DNA of 64,000 nt from Nitrospina sp. LS_NOB (lineage in GTDB: Bacteria; Nitrospinota; Nitrospinia; Nitrospinales; VA-1), in assembly GCA_001542995.1 (NCBI GenBank), contig LFLA01000026.1, forward strand, positions 1-64,000, written 5' to 3'. Below, in pieces: positions 55,474-63,896 of this stretch. The translations under genes were made by a program, and so were the position numbers. Position 1 is the stretch's first letter. Each line of letters begins with the position of its first letter. The notes under the pieces are model-generated. The model ran no database searches. It was given only the letters and a program-made list of their open reading frames with translations, and was not told the origin of the DNA.

Positions 55474-56511
55474 TTAAGGAAAAACTGCCGGGGCCATGAG
55501 ACCGGTTTTTTCATCCAGGCCCAGCATGATGTTCATATTCTGGACGGCCTGCCCCGAGGCGCCTTTGATTAAATTATCTAACGCGCTGGTGATGATCAGA
55601 CGCTGGTTTCGCGCATCAACCTTGAGGCCAATATCGCAAAAATTAGACGAAAGCACATGATGACTGCTGGCGAATTTGCCCGGATTTAATACGCGAATAA
55701 AACTTTCGCTTTTATAAAAGTCGCGGTAATGCTCGACCAGTTTTTCATCGCTGAGAGTTTCGTTCAGGTTGATATAAACTGTGCTCAACATTCCCCGGGT
55801 CATGGGAACCAGGTGCGGGGAAAACGTAAGGCGCACGGGTTTACCCGCCAGAGTGGAAAGCTCCTGCTCCATTTCGGGGGTGTGCCGGTGATCGGCCAGA
55901 CCATAAGGACTGATCCCTTCATTGACCTCACTGTAATTTGTGGTCAGGGAAGGTTTGCGTCCGGCACCGGAGACGCCGGATTTGCTGTCTGAAATTATGG
56001 AATCGAGGTCTACCCAATCGGTCTTAAGAAGCGGAGCCAGAGCCAGAATCACACTGGTCGGGTAGCAACCAGGGTTGGCAATGAAGCGTGCGGTTTGAAT
56101 GGCTTGGCGATGCAGTTCCGGCAAACCATATACGGCCTGCTCAAGAAGCTCCGGGTGGGTATGGGTGACGGAGTACCAGTCTGAGTAGGCTTCTGGGTCT
56201 TTCAGCCGGTAGTCGGCACTCAGGTCGATGACTTTGCAGTCGGACTTTAAATAAACGGGAAGCTTGTCCATGACCGTTATGTGAGGCAAGGCCAGAAATA
56301 AAACATCACATTCGTTGGCGATACTATCATCCAGAGGCCGAAGCTTGAGGTCAACGATTCCATTCAAAGATGGAAACACCTCGGCGATGTTTTGACCCTG
56401 AAAAGTCTCGGAGGTCAAAGTCGTAAGTTCCACATCTGGATGCCCGGCAAGAAGACGAATCAATTCCAGTCCGGTATATCCACTGGCTCCAGCAATACCA
56501 ACTTTTATCAT
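55474..56511 (-). CDS. argC: N-acetyl-gamma-glutamyl-phosphate reductase
   Basis: A 345-residue NADP-dependent reductase, third step of arginine synthesis. It starts VGIAGASGYTGLELIRLL (nucleotide binding), has the catalytic cysteine in ANPGCYPTSVIL (near residue 148) and the GVSGAGRKP loop. It forms an operon with argJ. Confidence 0.96.
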   Translation of the reverse strand: MIKVGIAGASGYTGLELIRLLAGHPDVELTTLTSETFQGQNIAEVFPSLNGIVDLKLRPLDDSIANECDVLFLALPHITVMDKLPVYLKSDCKVIDLSADYRLKDPEAYSDWYSVTHTHPELLEQAVYGLPELHRQAIQTARFIANPGCYPTSVILALAPLLKTDWVDLDSIISDSKSGVSGAGRKPSLTTNYSEVNEGISPYGLADHRHTPEMEQELSTLAGKPVRLTFSPHLVPMTRGMLSTVYINLNETLSDEKLVEHYRDFYKSESFIRVLNPGKFASSHHVLSSNFCDIGLKVDARNQRLIITSALDNLIKGASGQAVQNMNIMLGLDEKTGLMAPAVFP

Positions 56512-56683
56512 AAAAAAATTCCTATTTATGAATAGGGTTTCACTTTAAATGATTTTACTTGATTGATAAGAAAAGGGGGTGTCTTTTCCCGGAAAAACCT
56601 TGCTTACGAAAAGAGATCGGCCAAAGTTTCCGGATAAAAAACCTGCTAGCAAATTGAGGGTTGTGGCCAGCCTCCTGCCACGA

Positions 56684-56787
56684 CCAGCGTGACGCTGGAC
56701 TTAATGAGCAATAACTTTCTTTGGCGAGAAATCTTTACTCTCGGCCGAATAAGCCCTTGCCATTTTCCTCCGGGCGTTGCCCGGGGC
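56684..56787. repeat. Palindrome-capped repeat upstream of argC, abutting rpsI
   Basis: The left cap is CCAGCGTGACGCTGG (56684-56698). The core contains GAGCAATAACTTTCTTTGGC, TTTACTCTCGGCC and AAGCCCTTGCCATTTTCC. The right cap CCGGGCGTTGCCCGG (56770-56784) ends at the rpsI stop. The first half matches the copy at the end of uvrC very closely. Confidence 0.78.
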
Positions 56788-57186
56788 TTAACGTTTGGAG
56801 AACTGGAACTTTTTGCGTGCCCCGGGTTGTCCGTATTTTTTTCTTTCTACGGTTCTTGAGTCCCGAGTGAGGAATCCAGCTTTTTTAAGGGGTACTCGTA
56901 AACTTGGGTCGGTCAAAATGAGAGCGCGGGAAATACCCAGACGCAATGCGCCGGACTGGCCGGAAAGACCTCCACCTTGAACGGTGGCCTGGATATCTAT
57001 AGACTCTAGTGTGTCAGTCGTGATCAACGGGTGCTTGATGATACACTCAAGGCTCTCCCGGCAAAAATATTCCTTAATTGATTTGTTGTTGACTACGATT
57101 TTGCCGTCGCCTTTTTGAATCCATACTTTGGCGATAGATTCTTTGCGTTTTCCCGTTGCGTAAAATTTTTCGATGGTGCCTTCCAT
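56788..57186 (-). CDS. rpsI: 30S ribosomal protein S9
   Basis: A 132-residue S9 protein. It has FYATGKRKESIAKVWI at the N-terminus, VQGGGLSGQSGALRLGISRAL in the middle and the universal C-terminal tail ending FQFSKR, which reaches the P-site tRNA. It normally follows rplM directly; here a repeat of about 100 bp sits between them. Confidence 0.97.
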   Translation of the reverse strand: MEGTIEKFYATGKRKESIAKVWIQKGDGKIVVNNKSIKEYFCRESLECIIKHPLITTDTLESIDIQATVQGGGLSGQSGALRLGISRALILTDPSLRVPLKKAGFLTRDSRTVERKKYGQPGARKKFQFSKR

Positions 57187-57238
57187 AATCGTGTCTGCTC
57201 TCTTTTTTAAATTTTGCTTAATGGATTATTTTGTTATA

Positions 57239-57337
57239 CCGGCGCAATCGCCGGTGGCAAATTGCAATGCCTTTATTATGTGGGCAAATGTTCTCTCGGC
57301 TTATAAGCTATTGCCCATTGCTTCTCTCGCTAGAGAG
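57239..57337. repeat. Palindrome-capped repeat inserted between rplM and rpsI
   Basis: The left cap is CCGGCGCAATCGCCGG (57239-57254). The core contains GCAATGCCTTTATTATG, GTTCTCTCGGCTTATAAG and CTATTGCCCATTGC. The right cap CTCTCGCTAGAGAG (57324-57337) covers the last two codons and stop of rplM. It is the clearest complete copy in the window. Confidence 0.8.
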
Positions 57338-57761
57338 CGACCACTTCCGGGTTCTGACTCGTATGTGGGTGCTGGTCGTTATTGTAAATTCTAAAATTGT
57401 TGTGCAGAGTTCTGCCTAATCTTGTTTTCGGTAACATTCCCTGAATCGCCTTTTTCAGTAGGTCAGAAGGCTGCTTCTCAAGAACCTGTTTTGCCGTGAC
57501 GGATTTGATTCCTCCCGGCCAACCCGTATGATGGTAATAAATTTTGTCGTCCCATTTCTTACCGGTCAGTTTAACCTTTGCGGCGTTGATGATGATGACG
57601 TTATCCCCTGTATCCACATGGGGAGTAAAAATAGGTTTGGTTTTGCCACGAATGATTGAAGCGGCTGTGCTGGCTACACGCCCCAACGGTTTATCGGCAG
57701 CATCAATCACCACCCATTTTTTAACAACATCGGTATTTTTAGCAAAAAAGGTCGTTTTCAT
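57330..57761 (-). CDS. rplM: 50S ribosomal protein L13
   Basis: A 143-residue L13 with KKWVVIDAADKPLGRVAST near the start, the GDNVIIINAAKVKLTGKKWDDK region, HTGWPGGIKS and the C-terminal HPHTSQNPEVVAL. The stop codon falls within the right cap of the repeat. It is first in the rplM-rpsI pair. Confidence 0.97.
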   Translation of the reverse strand: MKTTFFAKNTDVVKKWVVIDAADKPLGRVASTAASIIRGKTKPIFTPHVDTGDNVIIINAAKVKLTGKKWDDKIYYHHTGWPGGIKSVTAKQVLEKQPSDLLKKAIQGMLPKTRLGRTLHNNFRIYNNDQHPHTSQNPEVVAL

Positions 57762-57952
57762 TATATTCCGGTTTCTGTCGATATTTATTTTTAGTAGTGT
57801 AAACCGGCTATAATAAAAGAGATATCTGGCTCTGTCAACCGGAAAGCATCATTAAATGGCGGATTTGCCGGAAAGTTTCTTTACTTTATTTTTCGGAGAA
57901 AATAGACTAAATTTGTCTATTCTAAACTTTTCGCGATCTATAAGCTAACTAT

Positions 57953-59932
57953 ATGGAAAATATGGCACAATCTGAAGATTTTGCACCTGCACGAGCCGGT
58001 GGGGATGTTAATGGAGAGGCTCTGGACCGGTCCATTGAGCGCTCCCGGGACTTTTTGCTCTCCTGCCAGAACGCTGAGGGTTATTGGGTGGACGAATTGG
58101 AGGCCAATGTTACCATTTCGGCCGAATTTATTTTCTTCATGCATTTCACCGACCGGCTGGACCCTGTCAAACAAGACAAGATCGTAAAATATTTACTGCA
58201 TCATCAAAGGGAGGATGGCAGTTGGCCGCTTTTTTATGGTGGCCTGTGCGACATTAACTCGACGGTTGAGTCCTATATGGCTCTTAAAATGGCCGGCCTG
58301 CCCGCCGACCGGGAAGAGATGGCGCGAGCCCGTCAGGCGATTTTTGCCAACGGGGGTATTAAAAAAACCCGGGTCTTCACAAAAATGTTCCTCGCCATGT
58401 TCGGTCAGGTTTCCTGGGACGACTGCCCAGCGATGCCGGTAGAGATTATTTTGTTGCCCAACTGGTTTCTTATTAATATCTATGAGATTTCGAGCTGGTC
58501 GCGGGGCACGGTGGTTCCCCTTTCTATTGTGCGTTCCTTCGAACCGGTTTATGAGCTTCCGGAAGGACGGGACGTTCAGGAATTGTTCACCAAAAAAGAT
58601 CTGGATCTGGATTTCAAACCCAACGGCCTGCCTTTCACCAGTTGGAGAAACACGTTTATATATCTCGATCGCTTTATCAAGGCTATCGGCAAGTTCCCCT
58701 TTAAACCTCTGCGCAAAAAAGCGCTTAAAAAAGTCGAGGAATGGACGCTGGAGCACCAGGAAGACGAGGGTGACTTTGGCGGTATTCAACCGGCCATGTT
58801 CAATGCCCTTTTAGCGTTGTACCTTTTAGGCTACGCCGAAGACCATCCCGCGTGTGTGAAAGGAATGGAAGCGGTGGACCGCTTCATGCTGGAAAAAGAC
58901 GGGCGGCTCTGGATGCAGCCCTGCGTCTCGCCTTTGTGGGACACGGCCATCTGCGCCAACGCCTTGTTGGATTCGGGACTGCCACCCGACCACCCGGCCC
59001 TGGTGAAAGCCGGTGAGTGGATCATTGGCAAACAGGTGATCAAGCGTGGCGACTGGCAGGTGAAGAATCCGACAGTGGAGCCGGGAGGTTGGGCGTTTGA
59101 GTTTTATAATGAACTGTATCCGGACACCGATGACACGGCAGAGATTTTGCTTTTCCTCGATCGGATCGAGGTCACCGACAACCGCTGGAAGTTGAGCGAA
59201 TGCCAGCGGGCGATGGACTGGTTGTTGAGCATGCAGAGTAAAAGCGGTGGATGGGGAGCCTTCGATGTGGATAACGATAGGGAGGTTCTCAACGAAGTTC
59301 CTTTTGCCGACCATAAGGCGTTGCTGGATCCTGCAACGGTGGATGTGACGAGCCGGATTCTTTGGATGCTGGCAAAATGGGGATTTAAAAAACAGCACCC
59401 GCAGGTTCAACGGGCCATCAAGTTTATCAAAGACCGTCAGGAAGTGGATGGTTGCTGGTATGGCCGATGGGGAGTGAATTATATTTATGGAACGTTTTTA
59501 GCCTTGAACGGTTTGCGTGCCATCGGTGAGGACATGAAGGATAGGTTCAGCCGGCAAGCCGTCCTCTGGTTGGAAACTCACCAAAATGAAGATGGAGGTT
59601 GGGGTGAAACCTGCCAAAGTTATACAGAGCCGAGCTTGCGGGGTCGGGGTCAAAGCACTGCCTCACAAACCGCCTGGGCCTTGCTGGGGCTCATTGCCGC
59701 CGGTGAGGAAAAAAATTCGGTTGTAGAACGCGGCGTTCACTATTTGATCGAAACGCAAAAAGATTCAGGGGAATTTTCAGGAAGCTGGTGGGAGGATGAG
59801 TTCACCGGTACTGGGTTTCCCATCCATTTCTTCATCAAATACCATATGTATCAGCATTTCTTCCCGCTGATGGCTTTGTCCCGCTACCGGCACCAGCGTG
59901 ACGCTGGCCGGTCAGTGACCAGTGGTAGATAG
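57953..59932 (+). CDS. shc: Squalene-hopene cyclase
   Basis: A 659-residue monotopic membrane enzyme cyclising squalene to hopene, the first committed step to hopanoids. The catalytic acid motif DTDDTAE is at about residue 391. Several QW repeats are clear: QREDGSWPLFYGG, QSKSGGWGAFDVDN, QEVDGCWYGRWGVNYIYGTF and QNEDGGWGETCQSY. The normal family end is near SRYRH; the last dozen residues (QRDAGRSVTSGR) are encoded by a palindromic repeat. No other hopanoid gene is adjacent. Confidence 0.95.
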   Translation: MENMAQSEDFAPARAGGDVNGEALDRSIERSRDFLLSCQNAEGYWVDELEANVTISAEFIFFMHFTDRLDPVKQDKIVKYLLHHQREDGSWPLFYGGLCDINSTVESYMALKMAGLPADREEMARARQAIFANGGIKKTRVFTKMFLAMFGQVSWDDCPAMPVEIILLPNWFLINIYEISSWSRGTVVPLSIVRSFEPVYELPEGRDVQELFTKKDLDLDFKPNGLPFTSWRNTFIYLDRFIKAIGKFPFKPLRKKALKKVEEWTLEHQEDEGDFGGIQPAMFNALLALYLLGYAEDHPACVKGMEAVDRFMLEKDGRLWMQPCVSPLWDTAICANALLDSGLPPDHPALVKAGEWIIGKQVIKRGDWQVKNPTVEPGGWAFEFYNELYPDTDDTAEILLFLDRIEVTDNRWKLSECQRAMDWLLSMQSKSGGWGAFDVDNDREVLNEVPFADHKALLDPATVDVTSRILWMLAKWGFKKQHPQVQRAIKFIKDRQEVDGCWYGRWGVNYIYGTFLALNGLRAIGEDMKDRFSRQAVLWLETHQNEDGGWGETCQSYTEPSLRGRGQSTASQTAWALLGLIAAGEEKNSVVERGVHYLIETQKDSGEFSGSWWEDEFTGTGFPIHFFIKYHMYQHFFPLMALSRYRHQRDAGRSVTSGR

Positions 59933-60010
59933 CAATATAGCTTATCAAGCCGAGAACGCGTTTGCACGCAGCAAAAAGACATTGCAATTTGCCTCCCCTG
60001 CTGGTGGAAG
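59893..60010. repeat. Palindrome-capped repeat overlapping the shc 3' end
   Basis: CCAGCGTGACGCTGG (59893-59907) is inside the shc coding region, followed by core pieces ATAGCAATATAGCTTATC, AGCCGAGAACGCG and ACATTGCAATTTGCC. Confidence 0.68.
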
Positions 60011-60098
60011 GAGCAGGTCAGGAGGTTGCAGCCCCCCAACCGACGTGTGTGACCACGCCACGGATAAACCGCTACTCCAGCGAACAACGAGTTTATCA

Positions 60099-60251
60099 GT
60101 GGAATTGGAAAAAATCTATGAAGTCCGGTGCCGGTTTTGTGGCCGTCTTCTGTTCAACGTTAAAGAGTTTTTAAACACCCTTTTGATGTCATTTAAAGAG
60201 CATTTAATTGAAGTGAAATGCCAACGATGCAAGCAGATCAACAAACTATAA
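60099..60251 (+). CDS. Com-like small zinc-binding protein (phage-Mu Com family)
   Basis: About 50 residues from a GTG at 60099, inside a longer ORF whose first part is repeat sequence. It has two CxxC pairs: EVRCRFCGRLLFN and IEVKCQRCKQINKL. This matches Mu Com, a zinc-finger RNA-binding protein that activates translation of the mom DNA-modification gene. The next gene is a DNA adenine methylase remnant rather than mom, so the pair looks like debris of a phage modification cassette. The start is uncertain because no good ribosome binding site is seen. Confidence 0.68.
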   Translation: MELEKIYEVRCRFCGRLLFNVKEFLNTLLMSFKEHLIEVKCQRCKQINKL

Positions 60252-60256
60252 ATCGA

Positions 60257-60829
60257 ATGCCTCTGAGCATGAAAAAGCAGAGGTGTTTTCTCAGTTGGGT
60301 CGGAGGCAAGTCTCGGCTTGCGCCGGTGATCGTCAAACAATTTCCGGAACACAAAACTTACGTCGAGGTGTTCGGTGGTGCGGCATGGGTTTTATTCCGC
60401 AAAGAACCGTCGCATGTTGAGGTCTATAACGACATCAACGGGGACCTGGCTAATCTTTTCCGGGTGGTGAAGCACCGACCATCGGCATTGGTGGAACGGC
60501 TAAGCCTGATCCTGTATTCGCGTGAGAGCTATAAAGAGTTTGTTGGTGAGTGGAAAGAAAGACCAACTGACGAGGTGGACCGAGCTGCGAGTTTTATTTA
60601 TGTGGTTCGATCAGCATTCGGCGCAAAGCCAGCCGGTGGTTGGGCGTATGGCAAGACTTCTAAGCCAAGGACGGTGGGTCCGACCTTGATTTTTTAAAAG
60701 AAGTTCAGGAGAGGTCGAGAGCGGTATATATTGATGGTCAGTCATGGGAGAAGGTGATCGCGGCTTCCGGGTGCGCTCGACCGGGCCTATACATTATTCT
60801 GATAACAATAAACGATCCTCCGCCCGCAT
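60257..60829 (+). pseudogene. D12-class DNA adenine methylase (Dam-like), frameshifted and truncated
   Basis: The open part has FLSWVGGKSRLAPVIVKQFP (SAM motif), YVEVFGGAAWVLFRK and NDINGDLANLFRVVKHRP, the first half of a Dam-family N6-adenine methyltransferase. It stops at 60697. In another frame the sequence continues DFLKEVQERSRAVYIDGQSW, family-like, and then loses similarity before any DPPY catalytic motif. The gene is therefore inactive. Its start (60257 or 60269) lies just after the Com-like gene. Confidence 0.82.
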
Positions 60830-60892
60830 GAAAAAAGAACTTCTCATAAGGAATTTTTAGTAACAAATTCTATTCGTAACAGGGGATATCTA

Positions 60893-62992
60893 ATGTCCAA
60901 AGCAAAAGGAACAAATATATCGATTTCTATGCATGGTCATGGTCTCCAGGAGGTGTGCAACTTTATTGCCATTGCCAAGACAAAAAGCCATTCTGAAACC
61001 CTTCGGGAATTGATCTTAACCGCCATATTCACATTTCCGGATGAGAAAATATCAAATATTGAGGAAGTTGAAAAACTTCTTAAGACCATGTTTTCCATCA
61101 AAGACCCTAATCACCTGATTAGAGAATTGCTGGATCAGTTAATATCCGAGGGTCAGATTCAACAACCATTAGGAATAAATTACGTCCTCTCAGTTGAAGC
61201 CAGAAGTAAAATCAAAGCACGAGTTGATGATGCCTTCCGACTACAAAAGCGTGTAAAAAATCAATGGCTGGAAGAAATTGCAAGACAATTTCCTGATCTC
61301 AACACAGACTTAGCATGGAGTGGACTTTATGAGTATCTTGCAAATGCATTTCTCCAGCATGGAATGCAGGTGGCTCTCTTCCTTGATCCGTCCGTTGAAC
61401 TACCAACAGTATATGGTGCAAGTCTATCAGCTCTGCTCAACCAGGTAGTACAGAATAAATTCGACTCAACTCATCAGGAGAATGCCAAGAATGCGATCTC
61501 TGATTTTTTTGGAACCATTGCCAATAATCCCGAAAGGGCAAAGTTTGTCGCCGAATGTGCTGATGGTGCCGGCAACTTTTATTCCTTGGCAGTTTCCACT
61601 GAAATAGCGGGCCGTTTCAGGGATAAACTTAATCCGCTTATCCTGTTCTGCGATACCAATGTTCTTTTCGGAATTCTTGATTTGCATGTACATCCCCTTG
61701 CGGATGTTTCAAATGAACTGGTGGATGCTATTGCTAAGCATAAAATACCTATAAAGTTGCGATATCATGAGAATACGCTTGCTGAACTCTGTTCTTCGAT
61801 CGATCATCATGGAGAAATTCTACGTCAAAATAAATGGACACGGGCAATAAGTCGAGCAGCTACCAAGTCCCGCCTTATATCAGGGCTTGAAAAAAAATAT
61901 CACCAGAAAAACTCTGAAACTGCGTTAGAAGTTGATGAATTTTTGCAACCTTTTAAACATGTGGATGCGCTCCTTAATGAGCGTAAGTTAGTAATTTACC
62001 GGTCTGAGGAAAGATTAAAAGAACGTGCCACACTTGAAGCTGATTACAAGAAATTTTTGAAGCGTATCAATAGAGAAAAGGATCACTATTTGGTAGCTCA
62101 CGATGTTATAGTACTTGATTGTGTGCATTTGCTTAAAAGGAATGCCACCTCTACGCTTGATTCAGGTGCACTTTTCGTAACATGCGACCATTTATTGTAC
62201 CGATTTGACAGCGAGATAAGTCGAAAGAAGAAGACCCATGCATCCGTTGTAATGCCGAATGTGTTATTGCAAATCCTAAGACCCTTTATCCCTTCCAGCC
62301 AAAACTTCAATACGTCATTCGCTGAAACCTTTGCTATTCCCGAGTTTAGAACCATTGGAAGTGGCGCAGATAAAGCTTGCTTGAAAATGCTAAGCCTCCT
62401 CAATGCATACAAGGATATGACTGAAGACGTGGCGGTCAGGATGCTTACGAACGATATGCTGATAGATAACCTGCGCGGAATCGAAAATAACAAAACTTTC
62501 CAGGCAGAAGTAGATTCAGCAATAGCGGCTGACTATCAGAATCTCATTGAAGAGGTTGCCGAAGTTACAAAAGAAAAGGAGCAAGCCAATAAAAAATTTG
62601 AAGAACAGGTGCAATTATCAGAGTTAGAAGCCGCCAAGGCGCAAAAAGCACTAGAATCTGAAAGAGAAACCCAGGAAACGACTAAAAAATTATCTGAGGA
62701 ATTTACTGATCTGCGGAAAAAGAATCTTCTTCAAAAGAAAATATTTAGCACCATAGGTGCCATTCTAGTTAACATCATCCTCTTTCTATTTATCCATAAT
62801 ATTTGGCGCTGGGATTGGTTATTGAACCATCCCGAAAGTTATGGGTTACAGGTGGCTATTCACATAACAGTGTTATTTGGCATTGTAGGTTTTTTCGTGA
62901 ATTCTTGGAGAAAAGTCGTTTGGAGTATTACTTTTCTTGGGGCTGTGGTAATTGGAGTTATGCAGATGCTAGGTGGTCCAGAGAACCAATAA
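60893..62992 (+). CDS. PIN-like nuclease domain protein with coiled coil and C-terminal membrane segments
   Basis: A 699-residue protein I cannot place in a named family. Residues 30-115 look like a helical, possibly winged-helix region. A PIN-like domain is suggested by LILFCDTNVLFGIL (Asp254-Thr-Asn), an acidic residue in LAEL (about 298), HDVIVLDCVHLL (404-413) and the closing LFVTCDHLLYRFD (Asp432, Asp439), in the order of PIN active-site acids. A coiled coil follows (about 545-615), then three hydrophobic segments (about 618-636, 653-669, 674-691) that would anchor it in the inner membrane with the nuclease inside. There is no signal peptide. It stands alone after a phage-type remnant, as effectors of abortive infection often do; that role is inference. 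Confidence 0.62.
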   Translation: MSKAKGTNISISMHGHGLQEVCNFIAIAKTKSHSETLRELILTAIFTFPDEKISNIEEVEKLLKTMFSIKDPNHLIRELLDQLISEGQIQQPLGINYVLSVEARSKIKARVDDAFRLQKRVKNQWLEEIARQFPDLNTDLAWSGLYEYLANAFLQHGMQVALFLDPSVELPTVYGASLSALLNQVVQNKFDSTHQENAKNAISDFFGTIANNPERAKFVAECADGAGNFYSLAVSTEIAGRFRDKLNPLILFCDTNVLFGILDLHVHPLADVSNELVDAIAKHKIPIKLRYHENTLAELCSSIDHHGEILRQNKWTRAISRAATKSRLISGLEKKYHQKNSETALEVDEFLQPFKHVDALLNERKLVIYRSEERLKERATLEADYKKFLKRINREKDHYLVAHDVIVLDCVHLLKRNATSTLDSGALFVTCDHLLYRFDSEISRKKKTHASVVMPNVLLQILRPFIPSSQNFNTSFAETFAIPEFRTIGSGADKACLKMLSLLNAYKDMTEDVAVRMLTNDMLIDNLRGIENNKTFQAEVDSAIAADYQNLIEEVAEVTKEKEQANKKFEEQVQLSELEAAKAQKALESERETQETTKKLSEEFTDLRKKNLLQKKIFSTIGAILVNIILFLFIHNIWRWDWLLNHPESYGLQVAIHITVLFGIVGFFVNSWRKVVWSITFLGAVVIGVMQMLGGPENQ

Positions 62993-63271
62993 AAGATGAT
63001 CCTAAATGAAGGGGTCGGCTCCACTATTGACTGTAAATGACGGTGAGGTTAGAAAGAACTGGTAGTTTAAAGCTTTTAGAGATAGAGCTACATTTTGGGT
63101 TTTCAAATTATAATTGAATGACCGCTTTTGGCCGATAACCGACATTGGTCCCTCCTTTAATGGCCAGATAGAGTAATACCGGGTTACATCCTTACGTCAC
63201 AGAATTGACGCATTTCCGGGATATGGGGTTTTGCATCTGAGGTGTCTTTTTTTTGCAAATGAGCTGCGCGG
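62993..63271. other. Intergenic, no feature recognised
   Basis: AT-rich sequence with no ORF, repeat cap or hairpin-T-run terminator that I can support. It ends at the stop of the small minus-strand ORF. Confidence 0.4.
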
Positions 63272-63436
63272 TTACATCAAAGCTTGTATCAGGTCTTCAG
63301 ATTTATCTTTGTAGTAGTTGGAGTCCGTCTGCGTTCTAAATACCTTGTCCCGGAACTGTGATGGACCCATTTTCACTTCACGACCGGAAATGAAAACAGA
63401 AATAATCAGTAAATAAAAGAATGTTCGTGTGTTCAT
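63272..63436 (-). CDS. Small ORF, 54 residues, with hydrophobic leader
   Basis: Below the ORF-track size limit. It reads MNTRTFFYLLIISVFISGREV followed by a polar tail containing YYKDKSEDLIQALM. AAAGG lies ten bases before the ATG. The leader resembles a lipoprotein signal peptide, but the residue after ISG is Arg rather than the lipobox Cys, so it may be a secreted peptide, a signal-anchored microprotein or a decayed lipoprotein gene. Coding status is uncertain. Confidence 0.35.
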   Translation of the reverse strand: MNTRTFFYLLIISVFISGREVKMGPSQFRDKVFRTQTDSNYYKDKSEDLIQALM

Positions 63437-63896
63437 AGTTTATAAACCTTTAATATTTTACGGTCTTATCGTCATAAAGCAGATTTCACTTAACGGGTTT
63501 TGCAACTCGTATGCCGGGAGCGCACCTCGCCCGCAGGAAAGACGTTAACCCAGTTAAATAAAAAGGTTTATAGAGCATTAATAGAATCGGCATTCATCGG
63601 GCGAATGGGCAAAAACCGCCAGGTTTCCCCACTCCATCCGACCAATTTTCTGACTTTATCCATTTGAACCGCAGATAAGCAGAGTAATAAACTTCCTGCT
63701 CTGAGGGGGGTTCTCGTCACTGCGTGAGTTTCGTTGTAATAGCGTTAATGAGCTGACAATGAGGTTATCTCGGCTTCACTGGCCCCACGCCTAGTGGGCG
63801 GTGGCTACATCGCCTTAATTCACTGCAAGCAAAGGCGATTTAGTGTATAAATGTAACTTCATTTAAAACTCCATAAAATTCGAGGTGCAGGAAGGT
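63437..63896. other. Intergenic region with a palindromic repeat fragment
   Basis: No gene is visible. A repeat fragment near 63745-63800 contains GAGGTTATCTCGGCTTC and the stem CCCAC/GTGGG (CCCCACGCCTAGTGGG, 63783-63798). The last 60 bp is the leader of the lipoprotein gene. Confidence 0.5.

Noticed and set aside
59922-60098. First part of the 109-codon ORF containing Com
   Set aside because: Encoded by palindromic repeat sequence after shc; only the last ~50 codons match a protein family.
59933-62992. Intact prophage
   Set aside because: Only Com and a broken Dam are phage-like; no integrase, structural genes or attachment repeats are visible.
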